Source: Gammaproteobacteria bacterium (GTDB lineage Bacteria; Pseudomonadota; Gammaproteobacteria; Competibacterales; Competibacteraceae). From it: DNA of 64,000 bases. The notes under the pieces are model-generated. The model was not told the DNA's origin, ran no database searches, and saw nothing but the letters and a program-made list of their open reading frames with translations. The stretch covers positions 62,001 through 126,000 of the forward strand of contig JACKNF010000004.1 in assembly GCA_024234995.1 (NCBI GenBank). Reading direction: 5' to 3'. The position numbers and the translations under genes were made by a program. Of this stretch, positions 35,065 to 44,627 are shown in pieces (positions within the stretch are counted from its first letter, which is position 1; every line of letters starts with the position of its first letter).

Positions 35065-37617
35065 TTAGACAATAATTTCTACTGGTATCCCTATCTCCTG
35101 TGTGATGGGTGTATATAAATCAACTTCCGTTTCGCAGACTAGGCTTAGTATCAATGAATAACGAACACGTTGATTGTATCGACCATTATCAGCGTCAGGA
35201 AAATTCTTCCGAAATTTCCACCAACCAACTTGAGGAACCACTGCAATCAAGTTTTGTGTAGCCAGTTCCGGTCCTGTACCTTGCCAGATATCAGAGATTA
35301 AGCTTCCTCTGTTTCTTGATTCCGGTCCAAGAAGCCATTTGTCTTGTTCATCAACAGCGGTTTGATCGCTGATCTCGTATTCTCCTGAAAGCTCCTCATT
35401 TATTTCTTCAATCTGAAGTTCTTTGTTGATCCGTGCTAGAAAAACATCCTCTAATTCATTAGGTCGATTGAGCTTGAATCGTAGTTCGTGGGAAGCGTAG
35501 CTATATTTATTTTTTGGTGGACGTTCCGATGGGCTAGGCTCTATGAAATAAGAAAGAGTTACCCTAAGTTTTACAACCTGATCGACAATCGCTTCTAATT
35601 TCTCTCTAGGCCAAGGAAGAACATAATAATTCATATTGTTAAAGATGATATTTTGGCTTGATTTGCTCTGCGCAAACGGCTGCAAATAATCTTGGATGAC
35701 AACGCATGGACGATTCGAGAAACTGTTCATCAGAAAATTTTTCTGGGGAACACCGTACCCGTAGCGCCTAAGATGGGCAATTTTCCTAGATTTATTTTTG
35801 AAAGATTCCTCATTCAGCATCCCTGGCGTCCATTTAGCAGAGTGAACGAGCAGACCCCGGATACTCTCGGGCCAAAATCCTGGATACTGCGAAGCCAGAA
35901 TAGCAGCAAGCCGGGCCGCCTCCGCATTAGCTGCACTTGTATCCTTCGTATGAGAAAATATTCCATCCTTGTTTGTTGTCAGTGGGCAAATATCCGGGTG
36001 ATCCTCGAAGTAATTTCCACTGGAAAGATAATTTCCTCCTTCGAGCACGATATCTGGTTTTGTGGGCCAGTAGCTTTTTCCCCATAAAACACTGGTTCTC
36101 GACCTTGGAGAAAGTTCTCCAATTCCGGCGATTACAGACCATTCATTGTAGGTTGGATCATTCGTAAAAGTCTTCTCAGTATAGGCTCCAACGCTCAAGA
36201 CATTCCAAGCTTGTGCCGGGTCTTCGATTTCATACAGGTCGTTAATTGATGGGTATTCATCGGGACGGAAGGATTCTGCAATATTACCCGCAGATACGAT
36301 CAGAAGACGCTTTCTGTCATCATTGATATGCCAGTCCCCTGATTCATCAACACCGAATGCAAGTTGATCGATTTTTGCGGATAAAGGTGTTGGCTTCCCC
36401 CCTGTAATTTGAATATCTTTTGTCGATGCTTCGTGCTCAATGGTCCACGATAGACAGAAGACCCTTTTCAAGTCCGGGCGGTTGATCTCGGCGCGGCCAA
36501 TAGCCTGAGCCGTGATGTAGCCAATATGTTCGTTTTCGTTTTTTCCTTCCGGCGGGAATACTTTGACAGATTCAACCAAGTGCCCGATTTCAATGGCTTC
36601 CGTACTCTCCAAGAGCGGTGTTAGGTCTCCAAAGAGAGCAATCCCTGCCATTGCAGTTCCATGACCATTATGGTCATCTGAACCCCAATTCTGCGGATTA
36701 CAGCTATCGACTCCACTCTTGGCAATGGCTGGTTTTAGAAGAGGATGATTAACGGCTAAACCCGTATCCAGAACACAAACCGAGTATTCAGCATCCGGGT
36801 TGAAGGTGAGCCGTGAAGATAATGCATCGCTCCAATCTCTTTGCTCCCTCGGCGGAAGAGCGTCGAAAAATCCTGCCTGCGTCCACAGAAATCGAAAGCC
36901 TGTAATGGCTTTTGTCATGAGTTCGAGCTTTTTCAAACTCTCAAGAGAGCAACGCACGGAACAAATCTGACGTTCCGGGAATTTCAGGTAATGAGCGGAA
37001 ACGGTGATGTCCCCAAGCTCATTTGCTCTAGCCCTGAAAGTCTCAAATGTCTCTTCGCGCAACCATACTTCCCATATACAGGTCTTCGTTGCATCTTGAG
37101 GAAGAGACGATCTATCGATCCAAAATTTTTCAATTTGAATAGGTTCAATTGAGGTTGTCTTGTCGTATTTTTTATAGTTTTTTGGTCCTGATTTACCATT
37201 TTTAGACGGGTCACCATAGGCATAAATTTGGCTTTGGATAAATTTCTTTCTCTCGGGTGGGATATACAGAATCGCGCTTTCAGGATTGCCCTGCTAGTTG
37301 AGCTTTACATTCAGTACCTCAATCTTTTTTCCATGCGCGTCTTCAAGAGTGGCAACATCGATTTTCGTACCAGCTCGAAACTGAAATTCGATGGCTACAC
37401 CCTTATCGACGCTGGCCTGATCAAGTCCGTGACTTCGATATTGCGCTGCCAGTGAATTCAAAGCGGCCTTGTAAGCTTTATCGAGGTCGGCAGCGTGGGA
37501 TTGTTGGTCGAAAAACGGGATATCTGGTGGCAATGTTACCGGGTGACCCTTTGGGGTATAAGGTCGCCCAAGGCTTCGGTTCTTCAGCAAAATATGAGGA
37601 TATTTTTTAACAGGCAT
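35065..37617 (-). pseudogene. ietS: IetS-like S8 (subtilisin) protease, interrupted by one in-frame TAG
   Basis: Read as one frame from the ATG at 37617, this is about 850 codons, normal for the protease of IetAS-type systems. The only break is TAG at 37294-37296 (codon 108). The sequence on both sides is the same frame and protein-like: before it, HILLKNRSLGRPYTPKG and IEVLNVKLN; after it, SAILYIPPERKKFIQSQIYAY and KTCIWEVWLREETF. The catalytic triad is D284 (CVLDTG), H319 (NGHGTAMAG) and S561 (DTSAAN, with Asp in place of the usual Gly); the oxyanion Asn445 is in SAGN. Without readthrough, translation could only restart internally (for example TTG at 37062), giving a 665-residue protein without the N-domain. 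A sequencing error remains possible. Confidence 0.8.
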
Positions 37618-37623
37618 GACTCA

Positions 37624-38604
37624 TCAGACATTGTTTTTTGCTCTTGTTCGCTCTTCTAGCATATCAGCGATGTTTTTCATACTGACATGCTCTTTTCCAT
37701 CCAAGATTGTTAGCTTTGCTGCATCATCACATGCTCTTGTAATCTCTGCATGACTAAGACCTACGGATAGTTTTTCAAGCTTCGACCAATCATTGATATC
37801 ACATGAAAAAGAAGCAAGCCTGTTTTCAATCAATGGGCGTATTTGTTCAGGTGTCGGAAGCTCATAATTAATCACATCATCAAAGCGCCTGAAAAGAGCA
37901 AAATCCAGAAGTTTTTTATAATTTGTTGCTGCCACAATCAAGCTGTCAGACTCATCTTCTTCCAAAAATTGGAGGAATGAGTTAAGCACTCGGCGTATCT
38001 CTCCAACATCGTTTAGCGAATGCCGATCACTGCCAATTGCATCAAACTCATCAAAGAAATAAAGGCCCCTGGTTGTTCTTATAGAATCGAAAACAAGGCG
38101 CAATTTTGAGGCAGTTTCGCCCATAAACTTGGTAATTAATCCATCAAGACGGATAGTGAAGAGCGGCAATTTAAGCTCATGAGCCAGAGCAGAAGCCGTT
38201 GCTGTTTTTCCCGTTCCAGGCGGACCATAAAACAGAAGCTTGCGGCGTGGCTCAAGATTATGGCTCCGCAGTTTTGCCTGTTGCCGGTACTCATGAATAA
38301 TTCGCTCGAATATCTTCTTTTGTCTCAACGAAAATGTCAGGTCTACCAATCGCAAGCGGGGTTGTGATACAGCCAGTATTGCAGCCAGTTCCGATCTTGG
38401 CTGGATGACAGAAAAGACGTTATTCCGCGCTGGACTATTCTTAGCCTTCGCTTCGTCAATGAGCTGCTTCAACTCATTAGCAAGATTGGTATGACCTTGC
38501 TGAGCCTCATGAGCAGCAACTTGAGTAGCGATTGTAATAAATCGCTCATCATCTCCCCTCAGATGGCTCTGTAGGAGAGCCTTTATTTGACTGGCTGTAG
38601 CCAT
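37624..38604 (-). CDS. ietA: AAA ATPase of an IetAS-like defence pair
   Basis: 326 residues. An N-terminal helical region (1-90) is followed by an AAA domain with Walker A YGPPGTGKTA (K133), Walker B YFFDEFDAIG (D185, E186), sensor-1 ATN in LIVAATNYK, and an RRFDD arginine-finger region. The short C-terminal lid ends in EERTRAKNN. Its stop is 6 bases before the protease start, so the two are one operon. The combination of a small AAA ATPase and a large S8 protease is that of the IetAS anti-phage system described in defence-island surveys. The ATPase looks intact although its partner is interrupted. The gene is visibly A+T-richer than its flanks. Confidence 0.82.
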   Translation of the reverse strand: MATASQIKALLQSHLRGDDERFITIATQVAAHEAQQGHTNLANELKQLIDEAKAKNSPARNNVFSVIQPRSELAAILAVSQPRLRLVDLTFSLRQKKIFERIIHEYRQQAKLRSHNLEPRRKLLFYGPPGTGKTATASALAHELKLPLFTIRLDGLITKFMGETASKLRLVFDSIRTTRGLYFFDEFDAIGSDRHSLNDVGEIRRVLNSFLQFLEEDESDSLIVAATNYKKLLDFALFRRFDDVINYELPTPEQIRPLIENRLASFSCDINDWSKLEKLSVGLSHAEITRACDDAAKLTILDGKEHVSMKNIADMLEERTRAKNNV

Positions 38605-39107
38605 AGCCTAAAAATACCCGAAGAGAGCTTTTATAAAAATTAAAGAAAGACAAAATCTTACGGTGGTCACCACAAGATAGCTTAAATTGTAGCAGATTGG
38701 CTGACTCCAAGAGCCTAAAAATAGCCCGAAAAGAAAATCATCCACACTTTAGACTGAACAAAATATTTTATTTTATCCTAATTTCAGTGGAAACACGCCC
38801 ATAGGCCATTGAAAAAACAAGGCTAAACCTACAGACAACACAATGGATGAGCGTACACACCTGACAGGCTTGAAAGTAGAACAATTCCTTGCTACCTCCG
38901 GCTACTCATCAGCCTCTCCCTATGCGGACCAGGTTCAGTCTCAATAATCGCTGTAGAATCTGGTCATCGCTGAGATCTGCCGACCAGCCGGAGGTAGCGG
39001 CGACCGCTTGCCAAGTCCGGGCCAGGGGTGATCCAGCCGGACTCAGCGAACGCCCACAGCACAGAAAATCACAATCATACTGTGAGTTATCCCAGCATCG
39101 TCATGGA
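38605..39107. other. 503-base A+T-rich gap without a gene
   Basis: No protein-like frame or ribosome site. The first part should contain the promoter of the ATPase/protease pair. The composition shifts back to higher G+C around 38880. Confidence 0.45.
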
Positions 39108-39791
39108 TTAGCCAGGCCGTTTGAGGACCTTAATCGTCCGGGCACTCCGCACTAAATGAGAGGGGATTTTCGTCTCATCCACCCGCTCATAGAACCGGCG
39201 TTCCACCAGCGACAGTTGAGACCGGGGACGGAGGACAATCCGCTGAGCTTGGGGGGAAAATGCCTGAAAAACAGCATCGCTGCCTTGACCCCAGGTGCGG
39301 GCGATAGGCAAGTAATCACGAACCGGCAGTTGGGCCGCTGGACCCCGCAGGACCGGATTCCCCATCGTCGCGCTGATCATCTGGCCGACGGCCATTGCAA
39401 TCAGATCATTGCGCAGTGATTCGGCCACACAGAACACCAGCAAGGATTGCCACTCGAATAAACGATCGCCCTGCGCCGTAGGTAACTCATGGACGACTTG
39501 GTCGAGGGTCAGCGCTTGTGGCGCGAGACGATCCAGGGTACTGGCGTAGCGCCCAAATAATTGGGTGCCTATATGCGTGACATAAAGATCACGAACCTGG
39601 AGGGTGAGCGTGATACCCTCCTCCACACGCCCGATACCCGGCGCAACCGTTACCTTAAAGGTCTCCGGACCCGGACGGCACAGGCGATAGTAGGTATTGT
39701 CAAAACGGATGAGATGGGTGTCATCCGTATGGGCATCACGAATGCGGCTGATCTGGGAAGCCCAGTCTTCTGCGATGCGGAGTAAAAACAT
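39108..39791 (-). CDS. ribosome-inactivating protein-like rRNA N-glycosylase (ricin A-chain family)
   Basis: 227 residues from the ATG at 39791, fixed by a perfect AGGAGG ribosome site 8 bases upstream. All landmarks of the RIP fold appear in order: TLTLQVRDLYVTHIG with Y70 (ricin Y80, NAYVVGY); GRYASTLDRLAP with Y82 (ricin Y123, NYDRLEQLAG); LLVFCVAESLRNDLIAMAV with E124 and R127 in the E-x-x-R spacing (ricin E177/R180); and ARTWGQGSDAVFQAF with W167 (ricin W211, SWGRLSTAI). In plants and Shiga toxins this domain removes one adenine from the sarcin-ricin loop of the large rRNA. It has no signal peptide, no lectin or B-subunit gene, and no neighbouring immunity gene. It stands alone between two gene-free gaps. 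The activity is inferred from residue correspondence only. Confidence 0.68.
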   Translation of the reverse strand: MFLLRIAEDWASQISRIRDAHTDDTHLIRFDNTYYRLCRPGPETFKVTVAPGIGRVEEGITLTLQVRDLYVTHIGTQLFGRYASTLDRLAPQALTLDQVVHELPTAQGDRLFEWQSLLVFCVAESLRNDLIAMAVGQMISATMGNPVLRGPAAQLPVRDYLPIARTWGQGSDAVFQAFSPQAQRIVLRPRSQLSLVERRFYERVDETKIPSHLVRSARTIKVLKRPG

Positions 39792-40179
39792 GGAAAGCCC
39801 TCCTGATACCATCTAACCGGTGAAATCTAGCCTGCCAGCCATGCTAAAAGCATACCTAGTTCCCGCAACGACACCAGCCACTCGTAGGAACGGGGATTTC
39901 CAAGGCCGTCCGCGCATCTTGCCATTCAGGCGGCAACGCCTTGCAGGAAGGCAATCGAAGGGTCAATCCGGCGGAAAGAATTCATCGATGCTTTTTTAGG
40001 CGGCATTACTTTTCGCGCTAAGCAATTTGTTTACTTGATAATCGCCTTAGTCACCGGCCACTTCATCCACAGAAATTGGGGATAACCCCAGTCCTGCAAA
40101 AACCAGCGGAATCGTGCTCAACTCCAGAAGAACCCTGGAAGAACCCATTTCATCCGTCTGTGGCAAACAGACCTCAATA
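39792..40179. other. 388-base gap without a gene
   Basis: Contains the RIP-like gene's ribosome site and presumably its promoter at the left end. No protein-like frame, tRNA or repeat is seen. Confidence 0.45.
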
Positions 40180-40827
40180 TCAAGAAATTCCTAGTATCTT
40201 ATGAGCTTGCAGACTCAATCGCCATTGCGGATGGGTCAGACAATAAGCAATCGCAGCCTGGGTATGGACTTCCCGGTCAGGAGCATCCAATGGCTGCAAA
40301 AAGAAATGCGCAAAATCCAGCTCTATAAAACACTCCGGTTGCGCCTCTGGTTCAGACTGCGGATAGACCAGCTTCAATTCATCGCCCCAGACCAGGCGCA
40401 ACGGTGCCGCCGCCTTGGGGCTGACACAGATCCAATCCAATCCTGGCGGCGCGGGTAGTGTACCGTTGGTTTCCACTGCCACCTCAAACCCTCGGGTATG
40501 CAGCGCAAGGATCAGCGGCCCGTCCAATTGCAGCAACGGTTCTCCACCAGTGCAGACGACATAGGGACGGGCGCGCCGCACATCTGATGGCCAGCAGGCA
40601 GCAATCGCAGTGGCCAGCGATTCCGGCGTAGCGAACTTTCCTCCACCGATCCCATCGGTTCCCATGAAATCGGTATCGCAGAACCGGCAGACTGCTGAGG
40701 CCCGGTCAATGTCCCGCCCATTCCATAAATTACAACCGGCAAACCGGCAAAACACCGCTGGGCGTCCGGTTCGAGCGCCTTCGCCTTGTAAGGTATAGAA
40801 AATTTCCTTAACGGTATAGCCCATCAT
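40180..40827 (-). CDS. queE: 7-carboxy-7-deazaguanine synthase
   Basis: A 215-residue radical SAM enzyme that contracts 6-carboxytetrahydropterin to 7-carboxy-7-deazaguanine on the way to preQ0/queuosine. YTLQGEGARTGRPAVFCRFAGCNLW leads into the FeS cysteines C32, C47 and C50 (C-x14-C-x2-C, the QueE-type spacing), followed by CTGGEPLLQ (SAM GGE) and AVETNGT. It starts right after the stop of the QueD-like gene (TAA-ATGATG), so the two pathway steps are translationally linked. The 3' side is a gap. Confidence 0.93.
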   Translation of the reverse strand: MMGYTVKEIFYTLQGEGARTGRPAVFCRFAGCNLWNGRDIDRASAVCRFCDTDFMGTDGIGGGKFATPESLATAIAACWPSDVRRARPYVVCTGGEPLLQLDGPLILALHTRGFEVAVETNGTLPAPPGLDWICVSPKAAAPLRLVWGDELKLVYPQSEPEAQPECFIELDFAHFFLQPLDAPDREVHTQAAIAYCLTHPQWRLSLQAHKILGIS

Positions 40828-41907
40828 TTACCCCGGCAGTACGGGCCTCTCACCGCCCCAGCAGAGCGTTGCGCCACAGCCAGGCGTCTGCTCCAGATCG
40901 ATCCGATCCAATGACGGCAATACTGCCCCCATCCGTTCACGCATCCAATCCAATAACCCTGCGAGCGCCGGTCCTCGGGTTAATCCAGCCAGTTCATCCA
41001 ACCGGTGATGATCAAGTTGCTGGTAGAGCGGCTCAAAAAGAGCCTTGACCTCCCCATAGTCCACCGTCCAGCCTAACACCTCATTCAGCGGTGCAGTCAG
41101 GTGCAGGCGCAACGTATAGCTATGTCCGTGTAACCGCCGGCGGGGATCGCCTTCCGGGGCGCTACTTAGACGCAAAGCGCTCTCAAAACAACGCTCCTTC
41201 CAGATTCGATAATACCGGCCATCGTAATGACAACCGGCCGTTGCCGTTTCATACACTGTCACCCACGACAAAGCCGGCAATTGAGGCTTCACGCGCTGCC
41301 ATAACCAGGCTGCCAGTCGCTCGCTGGTTGGATTCTCCAGCCCCGGCAGCTCGTTCAAGCAATTCAAATGCAATTGCTCATGCAGCGGTGCCCATTGGGT
41401 TTCAAGGAGTTCGTATGAAGCAGGCAAGCACGCATGCAAGATTACCGCAAAACCATGCCCATGCATTCGCCCGCAGGGATGTCCGGGAGGGACAGACGGC
41501 AACTGATGCGCCGCTTCAAAGCGAAATCGCCGCCAAAGATGCACAGAACCGCTTTGGCTCCAATCGGCGCCTTGATCACAAGTGCTCTGAACGCCGACCC
41601 GCTCTACCTCCACCATCTCTAACCGCGCCCGGATCCAGCGGGTCAGGTTCTCGTCAGTTGGCACCGGCAAATGGCCATTGAGCAAAGTGTAATTCAGCGG
41701 TGTGACCGCCATCTGTAGCCGTTCGGCCAGGACATCCGTTTCAATGCCCGGAAAAGGCAGGTCATTGGGTAGAAACTTTGCCCAGACCCGCGCTAAAAAG
41801 CTATGCCCGTGCAACCGGTGTTCCCGGTGTTCCGGTGAAAACAGCAGATCCAACTGGCGGGCAGCTTCGAACGGCGCAGCGGCTGTAAAGTAAATTCGGG
41901 GGTTCAT
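40828..41907 (-). CDS. triple-domain QueD-like 6-carboxytetrahydropterin synthase
   Basis: 359 residues from the ATG at 41907 (a TTG is immediately before). QueD is normally about 120 residues; this protein contains three PTPS units in tandem, each with an H-G-H motif: H33-G-H35, H149-G-H151 and H260-G-H262. Only the middle unit keeps the full set of zinc histidines (H134 in FEAAHQL plus H149/H151) and the catalytic cysteine C145 in GHPCGRMHGHGF, together with LENPTSE and the E in YETATAG. The catalytic D-H-H motif (D299-H300-H301 in QLDHHRLDEL) occurs only in the third unit; the middle one reads LHLNC there. The units therefore look complementary. It is fused in operon with queE, supporting a role in 7-deazaguanine synthesis. 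Confidence 0.85.
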   Translation of the reverse strand: MNPRIYFTAAAPFEAARQLDLLFSPEHREHRLHGHSFLARVWAKFLPNDLPFPGIETDVLAERLQMAVTPLNYTLLNGHLPVPTDENLTRWIRARLEMVEVERVGVQSTCDQGADWSQSGSVHLWRRFRFEAAHQLPSVPPGHPCGRMHGHGFAVILHACLPASYELLETQWAPLHEQLHLNCLNELPGLENPTSERLAAWLWQRVKPQLPALSWVTVYETATAGCHYDGRYYRIWKERCFESALRLSSAPEGDPRRRLHGHSYTLRLHLTAPLNEVLGWTVDYGEVKALFEPLYQQLDHHRLDELAGLTRGPALAGLLDWMRERMGAVLPSLDRIDLEQTPGCGATLCWGGERPVLPG

Positions 41908-42287
41908 CAACTAATGGACCGGTTCTTCAACGGTTCGTATGGAACCCCTCAAGCTAGGAGGCGGCTGTAAAGCTAACCGATTGATTTGTAGACAGAGCAA
42001 AGGCCCGCTCAACGTTTTCTTAAGAATCTCAAGCGACCCGGAGGCTGACCCTTTGAGCCGGCTATTTGGAAACTCGAAAGCGTTGATACGCCATTTGAAA
42101 GCTTCTTGCAAGAGTTACCAGAGGGCTAACAACTGATGATCGAATCTAACGTGTTTTGCCAACCGCACAGCGTGCCGATCCCTAGCGTTGTCAGGCCAAA
42201 AATTTTACTAATCAGATTTCCCGATGAATTGCCGCTACAATTCATGCCATTCATTCGCCACTCGCTTACCCTGTTGGAATATCGTTA
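41908..42287. other. 380-base divergent gap between the queD-like and amylase genes
   Basis: No convincing gene; two overlapping 65-codon frames on opposite strands lack ribosome sites. The region must hold the promoters of two divergent units. I see no preQ1 riboswitch-like pseudoknot. Confidence 0.4.
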
Positions 42288-44465
42288 ATGACCGACTTGA
42301 CCGTGTACTTCAAGAAGCCCGCAGATTGGGCGGACAGCGTTTATATCCATTACTGGAATGCTCAACCAGGTGGTTCAGCTACCTCTTGGCCGGGTGTTCG
42401 CATGATCCCCAGCGATGACGGCTGGTTCATGCATCGCCTTGAGGGAATCAAGGCCGCCAGCTTGATCTTCAGCGATGGTCAAGGCTGGCAAACCAGCGAT
42501 CTGCGCCGGGAGCGTGATGGATTTTACCGGAATGGCGAATGGTACGATCAGCAACCTGATGATTCTCCCGGCAGCACCGCCGGTAATCCCGCACCGTCCG
42601 CTTCTCCCAAAGTCGCGGTTGACCCGCTGCCCCGTGGTCCTATTGACCCCGCAGGCCCATTGGGCGACTTCCGCGAGGAAACGATCTACTTCCTGCTGAC
42701 GGCCCGTTTTTACGAAGGCGACCCCAGCACCAGTTTCTTCTGCCGCGACCGCATTAAGTTCAATCGCGAAACCGGCCAGCCGGAAGACCCTCACTGGCGT
42801 GGCGACTTCAAGGGCCTGATCCAGCGGCTGGATTACATCCGTGATCTAGGCTTCACCGCCATTTGGATCACGCCACCGGTGGAAAACCGCAGCGGTCTCG
42901 ATTATCACGGCTACCATGCCTACGACTGGACCCGCATCGATCCCCGGCTGGAATCCCCAGACGCTACCTATCAGAATTTAATCGACGAAGCACACAAACG
43001 CGGCATCAAGATTATTCAGGACGTGGTGGTTAACCACTCGTGCCAATACGGCATTCGCGGCAAGGTCCACATCGACCATCTACCAATCAAGTACTATATC
43101 CCGCAAGGCTCCGGGCATGGCCAGGTCAATCATGGTCCCTACCAGGGCAACCTGGGCAATTACGCGTGGCCGAACCGGGATGACATCGACAATCCAGCTG
43201 CACCGGCGTGGTACCAGGAACGGCACACCTCTGACCCAGAGGGTCAGACTCCGCTGGTCGATCCCAAGACTGGCGAGACCGTGCCCAAGCCCGGCTATAA
43301 CCCAGGCCGTTTCTTCGGCATCGACGCCCAAGCGCTTGATCCCGAATGGTATATGCAGCATGGCTTCATCTGCGGCGGCGACTGGGAAAGCGCAGCGGTG
43401 CAGTTGAAGCATATTGCCGGCGACTGCATCAACTTGGCCACAGACCGGCAAAACGTCAAGGATTACTTGGTTAGCTCCATTAATCGCTATCTTGACATGG
43501 GAGTAGACGCGCTGCGCATCGACACGGTTAAGCACGTCCCGCGCGACAATCTGCTGGAATATGTCAATGCCTGGAAGGCGCATAAGCCGGGCTTGTTTGT
43601 GTTCGGCGAAAATCTGGTCAAGGGTTACGGCTGGGGCGATCTGGGCGGCGGCGACAATGGCCCCTCCTTCATCCGCCCGTGGTGGTACACCCGCTTAGGC
43701 CACGATCCCCGTGACCCGAACTCCGGGGGCGACTCCGGGTTCCCGCAGCTTGATTTTGGCCTGTTTTCTACCTTCCGCGACAACCTCAGCCGGGGCAGCT
43801 ATGACGGCGTTGCCCGGGTACTGGAGATGGACTGGATTTACGGCAATGCCAGCACCCTGGTCACCTTCCTGCAAAACCATGATGTGGGTCCGGACAATGA
43901 CTTCCGCTTCCGCTTCAAGGGTGAACAATGGATGGCGGCAGCCGCCTACAACCTGCTATGGACGGTCCGCGGCATTCCCTGCCTGTACTACGGCGAAGAA
44001 ATCGAGTTCATGAAGGGCGCGCCGCAGGACGTGATCGGCAATGACGACACCCTCGACCAGACCGGCCGCGCCTACTTCGGCGGCCACCTCACCGATGAAC
44101 AGATCGCCGCGACGCAAGGTCACCCGCTTTATCAACACATCAAACGCTTGAACCAAATTCGCCGCAGCATTCCCGCTTTGCAAAAAGGCGCAATGAGCCA
44201 CTTGAACGAATGGGGCAGCGGCATGAGCTTCGTTCGCGATCATAACTACGGGGAAAGCTATGTGGCCGTCGGGCTGGCGATCGGCGGCGATCAAGGCGTC
44301 AATGTTGGCGGGATTCGTAATGGCATTTACCGCGATGCGGTCACCGGCCATGAAATCCACGTTGGCGATGGGCATCTATCTTTCCATGTGCGTGGCAACT
44401 CTGCCGGCATCTATGTACTCAACGGACCAGGCAAAATCGGAACAGATGGAGCCTATCTCCGCTAA
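42288..44465 (+). CDS. alpha-amylase family (GH13) glycoside hydrolase
   Basis: 725 residues. The first ~95 residues (LTVYFKKPADWADSVYIHYW and DGWFMHRLEGIKAASLIFSDG) resemble a CBM25/26 starch-binding domain, followed by a Pro/Ser-rich linker. The TIM-barrel has the GH13 signatures FTAIWITPP, IIQDVVVNHS, the nucleophile near residue 411 in DALRIDTVKHV, the acid/base Glu near 440 in FVFGENL, and the third Asp near 532 in LQNHDVGPDND. A C-terminal beta domain follows. No signal peptide is visible, so it may act on internal glycogen or be exported unconventionally. It is not part of an obvious glycogen operon. Confidence 0.9.
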   Translation: MTDLTVYFKKPADWADSVYIHYWNAQPGGSATSWPGVRMIPSDDGWFMHRLEGIKAASLIFSDGQGWQTSDLRRERDGFYRNGEWYDQQPDDSPGSTAGNPAPSASPKVAVDPLPRGPIDPAGPLGDFREETIYFLLTARFYEGDPSTSFFCRDRIKFNRETGQPEDPHWRGDFKGLIQRLDYIRDLGFTAIWITPPVENRSGLDYHGYHAYDWTRIDPRLESPDATYQNLIDEAHKRGIKIIQDVVVNHSCQYGIRGKVHIDHLPIKYYIPQGSGHGQVNHGPYQGNLGNYAWPNRDDIDNPAAPAWYQERHTSDPEGQTPLVDPKTGETVPKPGYNPGRFFGIDAQALDPEWYMQHGFICGGDWESAAVQLKHIAGDCINLATDRQNVKDYLVSSINRYLDMGVDALRIDTVKHVPRDNLLEYVNAWKAHKPGLFVFGENLVKGYGWGDLGGGDNGPSFIRPWWYTRLGHDPRDPNSGGDSGFPQLDFGLFSTFRDNLSRGSYDGVARVLEMDWIYGNASTLVTFLQNHDVGPDNDFRFRFKGEQWMAAAAYNLLWTVRGIPCLYYGEEIEFMKGAPQDVIGNDDTLDQTGRAYFGGHLTDEQIAATQGHPLYQHIKRLNQIRRSIPALQKGAMSHLNEWGSGMSFVRDHNYGESYVAVGLAIGGDQGVNVGGIRNGIYRDAVTGHEIHVGDGHLSFHVRGNSAGIYVLNGPGKIGTDGAYLR

Positions 44466-44627
44466 AGCAGGACGCGCTTCCAGCCCGGTCTGCAAAGCAA
44501 GCGACGCGCGTAACTCAACATGATCAAAATGCTGGGTTACGGGCCAGGGCCTAATCCAAAGCAGATCGCATTGACTCAGGCGGCGCAAGATCTATCTGCT
44601 CCTAAACCACATACCGAGGATAACCCC

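Noticed and set aside
36984..37223. A frameshift as the cause of the split S8 protease
   Set aside because: The N-terminal piece and the main piece are in the same frame; translating 37063-37293 gives continuous family-like sequence, so only the TAG separates them.
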